59,042 nucleotides of DNA from Desulfocapsaceae bacterium (lineage in GTDB: Bacteria; Desulfobacterota; Desulfobulbia; Desulfobulbales; Desulfocapsaceae), in the NCBI GenBank assembly GCA_028697885.1, contig JAQVER010000009.1, positions 1 through 59,042 of the forward strand, read 5' to 3'. Positions 1 to 7,117 of the stretch are shown here, piece after piece. The position numbers and the translations under genes are program-made. The notes under the pieces were generated by a model, which saw only the letters and a program-made list of their open reading frames with translations, was not told where the DNA came from and made no database searches. The stretch's first letter is position 1. Every line of letters begins with the position of its first letter.

Positions 1-67
1 GATCATCTTGACTGCATCCAGGGAATTGCATGAGCATATCCAGGTCACGGTCGGAGAAAAATCTTGA
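1..67 (+). CDS. C-terminal end of a conjugation-module protein (partial, runs off the left edge)
   Basis: An open frame enters from the window edge (codons from base 2) and ends at TGA 65..67, leaving about 21 residues ending in VTVGEKS. Its stop overlaps the TTG start of the next gene in a TTGA arrangement. This supports both the reading frame and translational coupling to the coupling-protein gene. Too little is visible to name the protein. Confidence 0.5.
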   Translation, partial: IILTASRELHEHIQVTVGEKS

Positions 68-1452
68 TCTGGAGAAAAAAACAGCCCAAGGAACCATATA
101 CTCAGATAGGTGAAGGCTTTCATCTGGACTATCCAGACAAAATCATACCGCTTGGATTTCCTGATTGTGACCGCAAAGGGCATTTCTGGTGTTTCGGAAC
201 AACCCGGGTGGGCAAAACCCGCACTATGGAAGGAATCATCGAACAGGACATTCGCAAGGGGTATTCGGTGGTAGCCATCGACCCCAAGGGTGACAACGAA
301 CTGTTCTCCAAAATAGTACAGGTGGCTTTTGATACTGGCCGGCAAGAGGATTTAATGCTGATCACCCCTGTCTTTCCCCAATACAGTGCAGTTTTCAACC
401 CCCTTTCTCATTACTATATGATCGAGGAAATGGTGGCCCATATTACCGCAGGCGTTGCCGTAGGAAGGGAGCCTTATTTCTTCTCTGTTGCCTACGAGAT
501 CAGCCTGGTGGTGGTGCAGGCCCTTATTATGCTGGCCGAAGCCAATAATAAAAAGCCGGATTTTAATCTCAACGATGTCAAAAACAATATCAGCCATGCT
601 GACCTGGAGAAGCTCAAAGATAAAATTATCAATATCAACACACCACAGGCCCAGCAGCTTGCCATGGACCTACGAAGGATAATCGCTTCTCAGGCCGACT
701 ACCACTCCAAGGTTGCAAGTTCGCTCCGTGTGGCTCTTACGGAACTGACCAGTGGCAATGTGGGCCAGATTCTTGGTCAGGCCGATGAGAACCGTTTCAT
801 TGCTCGCCTGGAGCAAAACAAGGGGGTTATCATGATCATCCAGCTTGGCTCTTTGCTCACCAAACGAGCCGCTTATACCGCTGGAAAGGTCATTGTTTCT
901 AATATTCAGGCTTTTGTCGGTCGCAGGTATTCCAGTGATAAAAAGATCTTTCCGTCTCTGGCCCTGCATATCGACGAGGCCCAATCTGTTTTATATGAAG
1001 GGATTGAAGAACTTTTTGCCAAGGCAGGTGGGGCAGGGGTCTATATTCACGGCTACTGCCAGTCAGTGAGTCAACTCTATGCCGAGATTGGCCAAGATCG
1101 AGCCAATACCATCCTGGATAACTGCAACAGTAAGCTGTTTATGCGGGTGCCGGATGCCAAGACCGCTACCTACATTTCAGATCATCTTGGAGAAAAACGT
1201 GTTTTCAGTCCGGTTATTTCCTTAGGTGGAGGGCTTGCCATCAGAGAGACCGAGGATGTGCGGGTCAAACATACAGAAGTGCTCAACTTGGCTCCCCGTC
1301 AATTCTTCATGACCACTTATTCAGGAATTTATCGGGGAATCACGGCGGATGTTTCCACTGCCAGTCTCAAGGTGATCTTTCCTGAAATCAGGCCACAATG
1401 GGAAGATTATCAGGAAGAGCTGGCAGACGAAGAAGTGGGGGAAGATGTATGA
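64..1452 (+). CDS. traD: TraD/TraG (VirD4-like) conjugative coupling ATPase
   Basis: This is a P-loop ATPase of the VirD4/TraD coupling-protein family, which couples the relaxosome to the type IV secretion channel at the inner membrane. A Walker A motif, GTTRVGKT, lies at residues 45-52 and is followed by the family-typical VVAIDPKGD segment. A Walker B-like ALHIDEAQ lies near residue 302, and the RxxxxxYISDHLGEKR region follows. At 462 residues it is shorter than canonical TraD because the N-terminal membrane helices are missing. The start is TTG, chosen because it overlaps the upstream stop (TTGA) and because an in-frame TGA at 31..33 leaves no ATG. Its own stop overlaps the next start (ATGA). 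Membrane anchoring may come from the neighbouring TM proteins (inference). Confidence 0.85.
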   Translation: MIWRKKQPKEPYTQIGEGFHLDYPDKIIPLGFPDCDRKGHFWCFGTTRVGKTRTMEGIIEQDIRKGYSVVAIDPKGDNELFSKIVQVAFDTGRQEDLMLITPVFPQYSAVFNPLSHYYMIEEMVAHITAGVAVGREPYFFSVAYEISLVVVQALIMLAEANNKKPDFNLNDVKNNISHADLEKLKDKIININTPQAQQLAMDLRRIIASQADYHSKVASSLRVALTELTSGNVGQILGQADENRFIARLEQNKGVIMIIQLGSLLTKRAAYTAGKVIVSNIQAFVGRRYSSDKKIFPSLALHIDEAQSVLYEGIEELFAKAGGAGVYIHGYCQSVSQLYAEIGQDRANTILDNCNSKLFMRVPDAKTATYISDHLGEKRVFSPVISLGGGLAIRETEDVRVKHTEVLNLAPRQFFMTTYSGIYRGITADVSTASLKVIFPEIRPQWEDYQEELADEEVGEDV

Positions 1453-2783
1453 CTGCAGCTACGCAGATCAATACCATCTTTGGCCTTGGAATTTCCATAT
1501 TTGTTGGAACAATATGGCTTCTTCTCATGAGGTCGGGGAAAAACTCTGCTGTATCCAAAAAGGAAGTGCTGTTACAAGACTTATCTCAGTTGTGGATTAA
1601 AAACGGGGAAGTCAATATAGCTGATCTGGCTCCAATCTGGCGGGATGAGCAGGTGCTGGAGGCTATTGATGAAGTATCCATCGAATATCAAAATGCCAGG
1701 ATACAAGAATTTTATAACAAGCATATTCGACCATTACACAAGGCCAGCCAGCAGCAAGCAGTCTGCCGTGATCTGTTATCTTTGCTGGATACGGAAGGCC
1801 AATGTGCATCCGTAGTCAATGTCAGTCGTGATATAGAAGCCACATGGGATTCCAACACTTACACTCTACTTGGTCAAACAAACCTGATTGACCATTCCCT
1901 GAATGTGGCTGAACAGGTTCTCCGGCTGCTACAGGAATCTGAAACCGGCTATCTTATTCCGGATACCATCATTGCGGCCTTGTCCCATGATCTGGGGAAA
2001 TTGCCATCTATTCGTGGTCATTTATACAGCCTGGGCGAACATCCCTTAGCCGCTGGTCGGATTCTGGTCGGCCTTCAATCGTTCAAAGATCTCCCTTTAA
2101 AAGAGGAAATCTTGCAGGCCGTAAAATTCCACCACAAACAGCCTCAAGAGTTGCTGGGCAAGACTTTGAAACGGGCAGATCAATTGGCACGGCAACAAGA
2201 ATTAGAGCAGGCACAGGAGCGACTCCAGCCTTTAGAGGAACCTCCAAAATGGCACACCGAAGCAAAGTCGCAAGACGGCATATTTGACGAACAACCGGAG
2301 GTAAAGAAGAAAATGGCAGTCACAAAGCTCGTCAACCTGCCTTGGCTTGACACGCATGCCTTATTGAAAGACATGCGTCCCTATATCAATAAATTAGAGG
2401 GGCGAAGGTTCCAGGCATTTTCTATGCCGAATGGTTTTGTCTATTTTATGCCAAAGATACTGGAGGTGATTGCCAAGAAACAGGCGGAACAAGCGGGAGT
2501 GCTGGAAGTAGTCTCTATGGAAGATAAAGAAATGCGGGAGATATTGTTGTCCATCGTCCATCAACTACGGCAGGAGAATGTCATTGCCAATGGCCTTTTG
2601 AAAGACAATTATTTTGGGGCATATTACACCGTAACCATGAAATCAGGAGTAACCATGAACGGCTATTACACGCCTTGTCATGCTGAGGCGTTTGACTCGA
2701 TTGCCGTTATGGAACATGCTAAATCCGGCATCCTCTTGGATCTGGTATCTGTTGAATCAGTTCACGGAGATAAACAGGCATGA
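1449..2783 (+). CDS. Membrane-anchored HD-domain protein of the conjugation module (TraI/MOBH-like?)
   Basis: The protein has 444 residues from the ATG at 1449, which overlaps the traD stop as ATGA; a longer reading from 1398 is less likely. One N-terminal transmembrane segment (about residues 7-25) is followed by a helical region and an HD-hydrolase core with SHDLGK at about 179-184 and a downstream HH in FHHKQP. Its C-terminal part (WLDTHALL...SMPNGFVYF) resembles the winged-helix tail of TraI_2-type proteins. MOBH relaxases of SXT/R391-like elements carry an HD-type fold and sit beside traD, so this could be a relaxase relative. A membrane anchor is unusual for a relaxase, however, so a phosphohydrolase role is also possible. 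It overlaps the next gene by 4 bp, which argues for one operon. Confidence 0.6.
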   Translation: MTAATQINTIFGLGISIFVGTIWLLLMRSGKNSAVSKKEVLLQDLSQLWIKNGEVNIADLAPIWRDEQVLEAIDEVSIEYQNARIQEFYNKHIRPLHKASQQQAVCRDLLSLLDTEGQCASVVNVSRDIEATWDSNTYTLLGQTNLIDHSLNVAEQVLRLLQESETGYLIPDTIIAALSHDLGKLPSIRGHLYSLGEHPLAAGRILVGLQSFKDLPLKEEILQAVKFHHKQPQELLGKTLKRADQLARQQELEQAQERLQPLEEPPKWHTEAKSQDGIFDEQPEVKKKMAVTKLVNLPWLDTHALLKDMRPYINKLEGRRFQAFSMPNGFVYFMPKILEVIAKKQAEQAGVLEVVSMEDKEMREILLSIVHQLRQENVIANGLLKDNYFGAYYTVTMKSGVTMNGYYTPCHAEAFDSIAVMEHAKSGILLDLVSVESVHGDKQA

Positions 2784-3571
2784 GCAACAACATAAACAGT
2801 AGTGGATTTAGTGGCTACAAGGGCGGCAGTGCCGGTGGTAGCAGTGGTGGCGGTAGCAGTGGTAGTAGAGGCGGCTCATATAGCCAGAATGCTGCATTTA
2901 TCAATACAGACTCTCGTCAAAATATAAAGCCAAAGAGTATCATTAATGTAATCTCGGAGATTCAGCATTATTGTATGGCTGAAAAATTGGGCAAAGACTT
3001 ACCCACAGAGTATTTGACATTGGAAAATTCTCTGGGATTTTTCAATGTCGGTGCTAAAAGTGGTCTGACAGAAGGACTCTTCCTGCTCTTGCTTCTACCA
3101 GCGGTTGATTTCTATCTGGTGCCTTTTGTCCTGAAAACACCAAGTTTGTTTATGAAAATCATGTTCGGCTCTTTTCCTTTCCTGCCGATTATCGCCAATA
3201 CCTTTCTTTGCGCCTATATCAGTCGATACTTTGTTGGTGTAGTTACCCGCAAGGCCATCAATTCTTTCTTCACCGGCAGGATGCTCGTACTGATATTTAA
3301 AAGTTTCATGATCTATATTTTCTACACCTTACTCACCGGCTTGAGTTCCCCGGAAAGGGTCTGGTCACTTGCTCAACATGCCAACAAAAATGCAGAAGTA
3401 ATCTATTATGGCTATATGACCATGCTTCCAAATATCATGCCGATAGCCACTCGATGTTCTTTGCTTGTTATGGTGGCCGCCATCCTGCCTTACGGGATAG
3501 TCTTTTTAATAGATACGAGTCGAAGAAATAGAATCAAACGCAATCATGCCAGGATTACTGGTAAGTCTTAA
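2780..3571 (+). CDS. Gly/Ser-rich N-terminus, multi-pass membrane protein of the ICE
   Basis: The product has 263 residues and belongs to no family I recognise. Residues 8-35 are a low-complexity Gly/Ser tract. They are followed by a soluble segment and about four hydrophobic segments (near 95-115, 125-150, 165-190 and 227-247), and the protein ends in a basic tail rich in Arg, Lys and His. Its start overlaps the HD gene stop (ATGA), so it is translationally coupled to the traD-HD operon. A membrane partner for the TM-less coupling ATPase is a reasonable guess but unproven. Confidence 0.65.
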   Translation: MSNNINSSGFSGYKGGSAGGSSGGGSSGSRGGSYSQNAAFINTDSRQNIKPKSIINVISEIQHYCMAEKLGKDLPTEYLTLENSLGFFNVGAKSGLTEGLFLLLLLPAVDFYLVPFVLKTPSLFMKIMFGSFPFLPIIANTFLCAYISRYFVGVVTRKAINSFFTGRMLVLIFKSFMIYIFYTLLTGLSSPERVWSLAQHANKNAEVIYYGYMTMLPNIMPIATRCSLLVMVAAILPYGIVFLIDTSRRNRIKRNHARITGKS

Positions 3572-3607
3572 AAATCTATACACTATACCATCTACAGGGA
3601 GAATAAA

Positions 3608-3991
3608 ATGGAGAAAGATATTATGGAAACGCCGATTCAAAGGCAGAAACTCACCAAGGAAGAGATTTTGGAGAGAAAAATCTCCATGGTTAAGGAACGT
3701 GGCTCAAGGGTCATGAAGATTAACTCACCGATGGGCAGTATCATCTTTAATGTCCTGCGGCAATTCGACCAGGCGTATGCTCATTTCAAAGGACAGTTGG
3801 GAGAACCAGGGGGAATCTCTCACGAAGAAGGGGCTGCGCTCATGGATGAAGCACGAGAAATCACCATGGCCTTCTCTGAGTATACTGGCAATTTAAGCAA
3901 AAAAGTCAGATTCAAGTATTTTATGCCGCAGGAGTTACAGGAGATGCGGCAGGCTACAAGTGGAAAGAAGGATGAGCTCCCGGCCAGATAA
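3608..3991 (+). CDS. Small soluble protein, last gene of the conjugation block
   Basis: The product has 127 residues and no recognised family. It is charged and mostly helical by composition, with no signal peptide or membrane segment. It starts 36 bp after the upstream stop, preceded by a GGGAGAA Shine-Dalgarno at 3597..3603. A second ATG (MET at codon 6) is possible. Position and strand make it part of the conjugation operon; its function is unknown. Confidence 0.6.
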   Translation: MEKDIMETPIQRQKLTKEEILERKISMVKERGSRVMKINSPMGSIIFNVLRQFDQAYAHFKGQLGEPGGISHEEGAALMDEAREITMAFSEYTGNLSKKVRFKYFMPQELQEMRQATSGKKDELPAR

Positions 3992-4091
3992 TTATCACTG
4001 TCCGGTTACTGCCTGACAAGTTCTTCCAACCGCCATTTAGGAAGGATCATTGGGTAAAATTTTCATACGCAAGATGTCTCTCTATAAAATA

Positions 4092-4118
4092 AAGCGAGAG
4101 GACATATTCCTCTCGCTT
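4092..4118 (-). terminator. Strong hairpin, probable terminator of the zinc-ribbon gene
   Basis: Perfect 11-bp arms AAGCGAGAGGA / TCCTCTCGCTT enclose a 5-nt loop. Reading on the minus strand it is followed by TATTTTATAGA. It lies between the plus-strand conjugation block and the convergent minus-strand genes, so it may stop both. Confidence 0.7.
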
Positions 4119-4131
4119 AAAGGTAAGATAG

Positions 4132-4326
4132 TCAGCAACCACCTTTCGCCGCAGGCTTATCCCCAACCCCTTCACAAACAGCACACAGGATATCAGGTTC
4201 AGTGCTTCGATCAATCAACTTCCATTTTCCAGTCAAAATGGATTCAATTTTTTCTTTTTTACAGGCCTCACAGACCCAAATTTCCTGATTAGTTTTGCTC
4301 AGTGTTCGATATTTATACTTATTCAT
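4132..4326 (-). CDS. 64-residue zinc-ribbon-like protein
   Basis: This short protein has two CxxC pairs (VCEACKK and LCAVCEG) about 27 residues apart, the layout of a treble-clef or zinc-ribbon fold. It ends in KGGC. It is transcribed leftward and followed 14 bp later by a good hairpin terminator, which supports it over the overlapping plus-strand reading. Small zinc-ribbon proteins are common ICE cargo; the role is unknown. Confidence 0.6.
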   Translation of the reverse strand: MNKYKYRTLSKTNQEIWVCEACKKEKIESILTGKWKLIDRSTEPDILCAVCEGVGDKPAAKGGC

Positions 4327-4394
4327 AATCCCTATTATATAATACTACCTCTACCCCGTAAGGAACCGGCAACCTGAACTAAAACAAATCCCAC

Positions 4395-4724
4395 CTATTT
4401 CTTCTTCGCCTTACCGGTCTTACAACCACAGCCACAACCAGCCTTTGGCTTGGCACAGACTGATTCTTTCAAATTCTTGCCAACATTGAATTTCACAACC
4501 TTCTTCTCAGCAATCTTAATTTCTTTGCCGGTCTGGGGGTTACGCCCGGTACGGGCTGCCCGTGTGGCCACTGAGAAAGAACCGAACCCTATAAGGGTCA
4601 CGGTTTCATCATTGGCCAATGCCTTAGCAATGGCATCCAACACTGATTTCAGGGCTTTCTCTGCTGCAACCTTGGTGAGGCCCGCTGATTCGGCAACCTG
4701 ACTGACGAGTTCTGACTTGTTCAT
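4395..4724 (-). CDS. HU/IHF-family DNA-binding protein with Cys-rich tail
   Basis: The first 90 or so residues match the HU family from end to end: the MNKSELV helix, the GFGSFSV turn, and the RxGRNPQTGKEI arm that inserts into the minor groove, whose Pro residue is present. The family binds and bends DNA as a dimer. The unusual part is a tail of about 20 residues after KNLKESV. It carries CAKPKAGCGCGCKTGK, four cysteines in alternation with Gly, and ends in KAKKK. A clear AGGAGAA ribosome-binding site precedes the ATG. The gene is island-borne and lies between the conjugation block and the BREX locus. A metal- or redox-binding tail is inference. Confidence 0.9.
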   Translation of the reverse strand: MNKSELVSQVAESAGLTKVAAEKALKSVLDAIAKALANDETVTLIGFGSFSVATRAARTGRNPQTGKEIKIAEKKVVKFNVGKNLKESVCAKPKAGCGCGCKTGKAKKK

Positions 4725-4834
4725 GATAATTCTCCTGTTGATTTTATGGTGATTTGCGATATGAGACGAAGATCTTTTAATGACAAAAAAATGTTATGAA
4801 TGCAAGCAGGAAGAGAGGCATAAGGGGTGATCTA

Positions 4835-5005
4835 TCATTTCCAGCTCAGAAGCATCACACTCACCGCCGGCAACAACAGTACAACACCGAGACAGCCGCC
4901 TTTTCCACCCTTTCGCTCTTGACCCTGCTTCTCAAGCTCCTCGTAGATAATGAAATCAAGGGCATCGTCGTCGGCAAAGATGTTGTCATGCTTGTCGTCA
5001 TGCAT
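4835..5005 (-). CDS. 56-residue acidic-then-hydrophobic small membrane peptide
   Basis: This reading lies 39 bp past the brxL stop, in the same frame, and starts at MHDDKHD. The first 20 residues are strongly acidic (ADDDALDF). A charged EELEKQGQERKGGKGGC linker follows, then a hydrophobic segment (LGVVLLLPAVSVMLL) that could span the membrane once. The composition is protein-like, unlike the overlapping plus-strand frame. No strong Shine-Dalgarno is visible, so read-through from brxL translation is possible. Function unknown. Confidence 0.45.
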   Translation of the reverse strand: MHDDKHDNIFADDDALDFIIYEELEKQGQERKGGKGGCLGVVLLLPAVSVMLLSWK

Positions 5006-5044
5006 AGGATGTCCATACTGTGGTGATTCTATCTGAGGATAGGT

Positions 5045-7105
5045 TTATTTTGAATCAGCTACAAAAGTCACTTCAAAAGCTCTGCATGATCGGTATTTCT
5101 GTACTCTGTTGGCCAATGAGAAGGCATCCTTGCCGTTAAAGGCCTGAAACACATCTAGGCCTCTATCAAGAAGGACCTTCCATCCATTGTTTAGCACGAC
5201 ATGACGAGCATGGATATTTTTCTCTGCATTAAACTCCCATGAAAACCTAATCCCGGCATTCCATATATTCTCCTGAATGCTGGACAGGTATTCTTTTTGT
5301 TGCTCACCACAGAAATCATCTTCAATGGTAACAAGCTGCACCTCAACTTCCTCATCTTCAGGTTTATACTTGGCAACAGTTTCAAGAAATTCCATCAGAT
5401 TTCTTGCCTGGTAGAATTTTCGTATATAGGCATCCGTGATGACGATCTCAGTAGCTCCTTTAAGGTATAGCCCGAAAAGATCATCAAAGCAGATCCCTTT
5501 CTGGTTTTCTTCAATGACCAGGTGCCGTTCCTTGAGCACTTCATCCTTGGGTGCTTCTTTAACGGTGGCACCAATAGGTTCCTCGGCATGAGTATCTGCA
5601 GCTTCCGTTTCTTCTTTAGTTGAAGAAGTTCCTGGTGGATAATAATGCTGAGGGAACTGCTTCTCTTCAAGAGTTTTTACAAATTGTTTCTTATCACTGC
5701 CAACTGCAACATAGCCAAACTGCACATTTGTATAGGTTGAATCAATACGCATGAGTTGATCCTTCACCCTTTTGCGGCCTTCGATCGAAAACTGAAGCAA
5801 GGATTCAATTTCATCTCGAGTTGCATCTCCATGGGGAAAGAGAACCTTCATCAAGCCGGAAAACGTCTTATGTATCGCCTCCCTATCTCTGGTGGAAATT
5901 TCACTCAACAATTGAAAGTGTTCGGTATATGCTTGGGAAAAATCATGATTGCGCTGGTTTTTCAGAATCTCTGCCAGATAATCAACAACAAAACCATAGC
6001 CTTCAGAAAACATTTCCCCCCGGATAATATCAATTTCCCACCCGGGAATATAAAAGTGAAGTCGATCCAGAAAGGCAGAATCATGGTATGCTGAGGGTAG
6101 TTCATCAAAGAGGTCGGCATGCTTCAGCATGTAAGGTACGTTGTGCTGAGTATTCCCGACAAACACCATAGAAGCCTCAGCTCCCAGGGTCTCAACACCA
6201 CGAGAGAAGGTCTTGTTGGCCATGTAATTTTTCATGATATCAACAAGGGCCTTATTCGGTTTTTTATCCTTTCCGGCAAACTCATCAAAGGCAACTGCAT
6301 CCCAATATCCTACCAGCCCCAGCTTGCCATTGGAGTTATTAACAAAGAGCTTCGGTACCGTAACCTCCCCACCTGATATCAAAATCCCATGCGGTGAAAA
6401 CTCAGAATAAATATGCGACTTACCGGTGCCTTTTGGTCCAAGTTCTATCACATTATAATTTCTCTCACAAAAAGGAATGAGCCGAACCAGCTGCAGGAGC
6501 TTGCTCCGGAGACTAAACATCTCCGGGTTGAAACCAATCGACTGCAACAACAAGTCAATCCATTCTTCGGTGGTAAAGTTTTTCCGGGCGGCGATATAGG
6601 CATCATAATCGAAATGTGAGAGTTGGATCGGTTTCAGACTCTGCATGACCCATGGACAGATCCGTTTTTCCTCAGAGGGTTCATATTCCAAGTCGCTGAT
6701 ACACCAAACCCCGCCAACCAATAACTTCGGATGCTTCTTTATCGTATCCGCATCGACCAGAACTTTTGACACTCCCAGATTGCTAAAGGTGGCCTCATAG
6801 ACATCATCCTTATCGTTGAGTTGCACGCCGATTTTATCGATAACCTTATGCCTGCCCTTCTCACGGATAACTGATTTCGTCAGTCCAGCTTCATTGCGAT
6901 GGACATAATGTTTGCGCAGGACCTCCTTTACCGTTTCAATCCCACTTTTAATAGATTCCTCATCATCCGTGGCACAGTATTGGCCAAGCAGGTATTCCAG
7001 GACATACGATGGAACAATGGCATTCCCCTTGACGATTTTCACCAGATCCTTACGGACTACCAACCCAGAGAAATGCTCGTTAATCTTGTTGTCAAGTTCA
7101 CTCAT
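5045..7105 (-). CDS. brxL: BrxL AAA+ ATPase of BREX, with a MIT_C/PLD-like C-terminal domain
   Basis: This is the last gene of the BREX locus. In type 1 BREX, BrxL is the AAA+ protein needed for phage exclusion. The N-terminal BrxL region (residues 1 to about 200) is followed by the AAA core, with Walker A GPKGTGKS at 223-230 and Walker B VAFDEFAG at 271-278. A charged linker comes at about 490-535. The C-terminal 150 residues (537-686) do not look like the usual Lon-type Ser/Lys protease domain. They carry ITDAYIRKFYQARNL and later IHARHV...NNGWK...DRGLDVFQ, which resembles the MIT_C domain, a phospholipase-D-like fold known from MITD1. It lies 12 bp after pglZ. The BrxL call is firm; the C-terminal assignment is by eye only. 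Confidence 0.88.
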   Translation of the reverse strand: MSELDNKINEHFSGLVVRKDLVKIVKGNAIVPSYVLEYLLGQYCATDDEESIKSGIETVKEVLRKHYVHRNEAGLTKSVIREKGRHKVIDKIGVQLNDKDDVYEATFSNLGVSKVLVDADTIKKHPKLLVGGVWCISDLEYEPSEEKRICPWVMQSLKPIQLSHFDYDAYIAARKNFTTEEWIDLLLQSIGFNPEMFSLRSKLLQLVRLIPFCERNYNVIELGPKGTGKSHIYSEFSPHGILISGGEVTVPKLFVNNSNGKLGLVGYWDAVAFDEFAGKDKKPNKALVDIMKNYMANKTFSRGVETLGAEASMVFVGNTQHNVPYMLKHADLFDELPSAYHDSAFLDRLHFYIPGWEIDIIRGEMFSEGYGFVVDYLAEILKNQRNHDFSQAYTEHFQLLSEISTRDREAIHKTFSGLMKVLFPHGDATRDEIESLLQFSIEGRKRVKDQLMRIDSTYTNVQFGYVAVGSDKKQFVKTLEEKQFPQHYYPPGTSSTKEETEAADTHAEEPIGATVKEAPKDEVLKERHLVIEENQKGICFDDLFGLYLKGATEIVITDAYIRKFYQARNLMEFLETVAKYKPEDEEVEVQLVTIEDDFCGEQQKEYLSSIQENIWNAGIRFSWEFNAEKNIHARHVVLNNGWKVLLDRGLDVFQAFNGKDAFSLANRVQKYRSCRAFEVTFVADSK

Positions 7106-7117
7106 GGATACCTTCCT

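Noticed and set aside
4050..4292. Plus-strand frame over the zinc-ribbon gene
   Set aside because: It runs through the hairpin terminator, has a His/Pro/Gln-rich composition typical of an antisense shadow, and overlaps a better minus-strand gene with two CxxC pairs.
4796..5026. Plus-strand 76-codon frame antisense to the small membrane peptide
   Set aside because: Protein-like character is on the minus strand (acidic head, TM segment); the plus frame has no ribosome-binding site or family resemblance.
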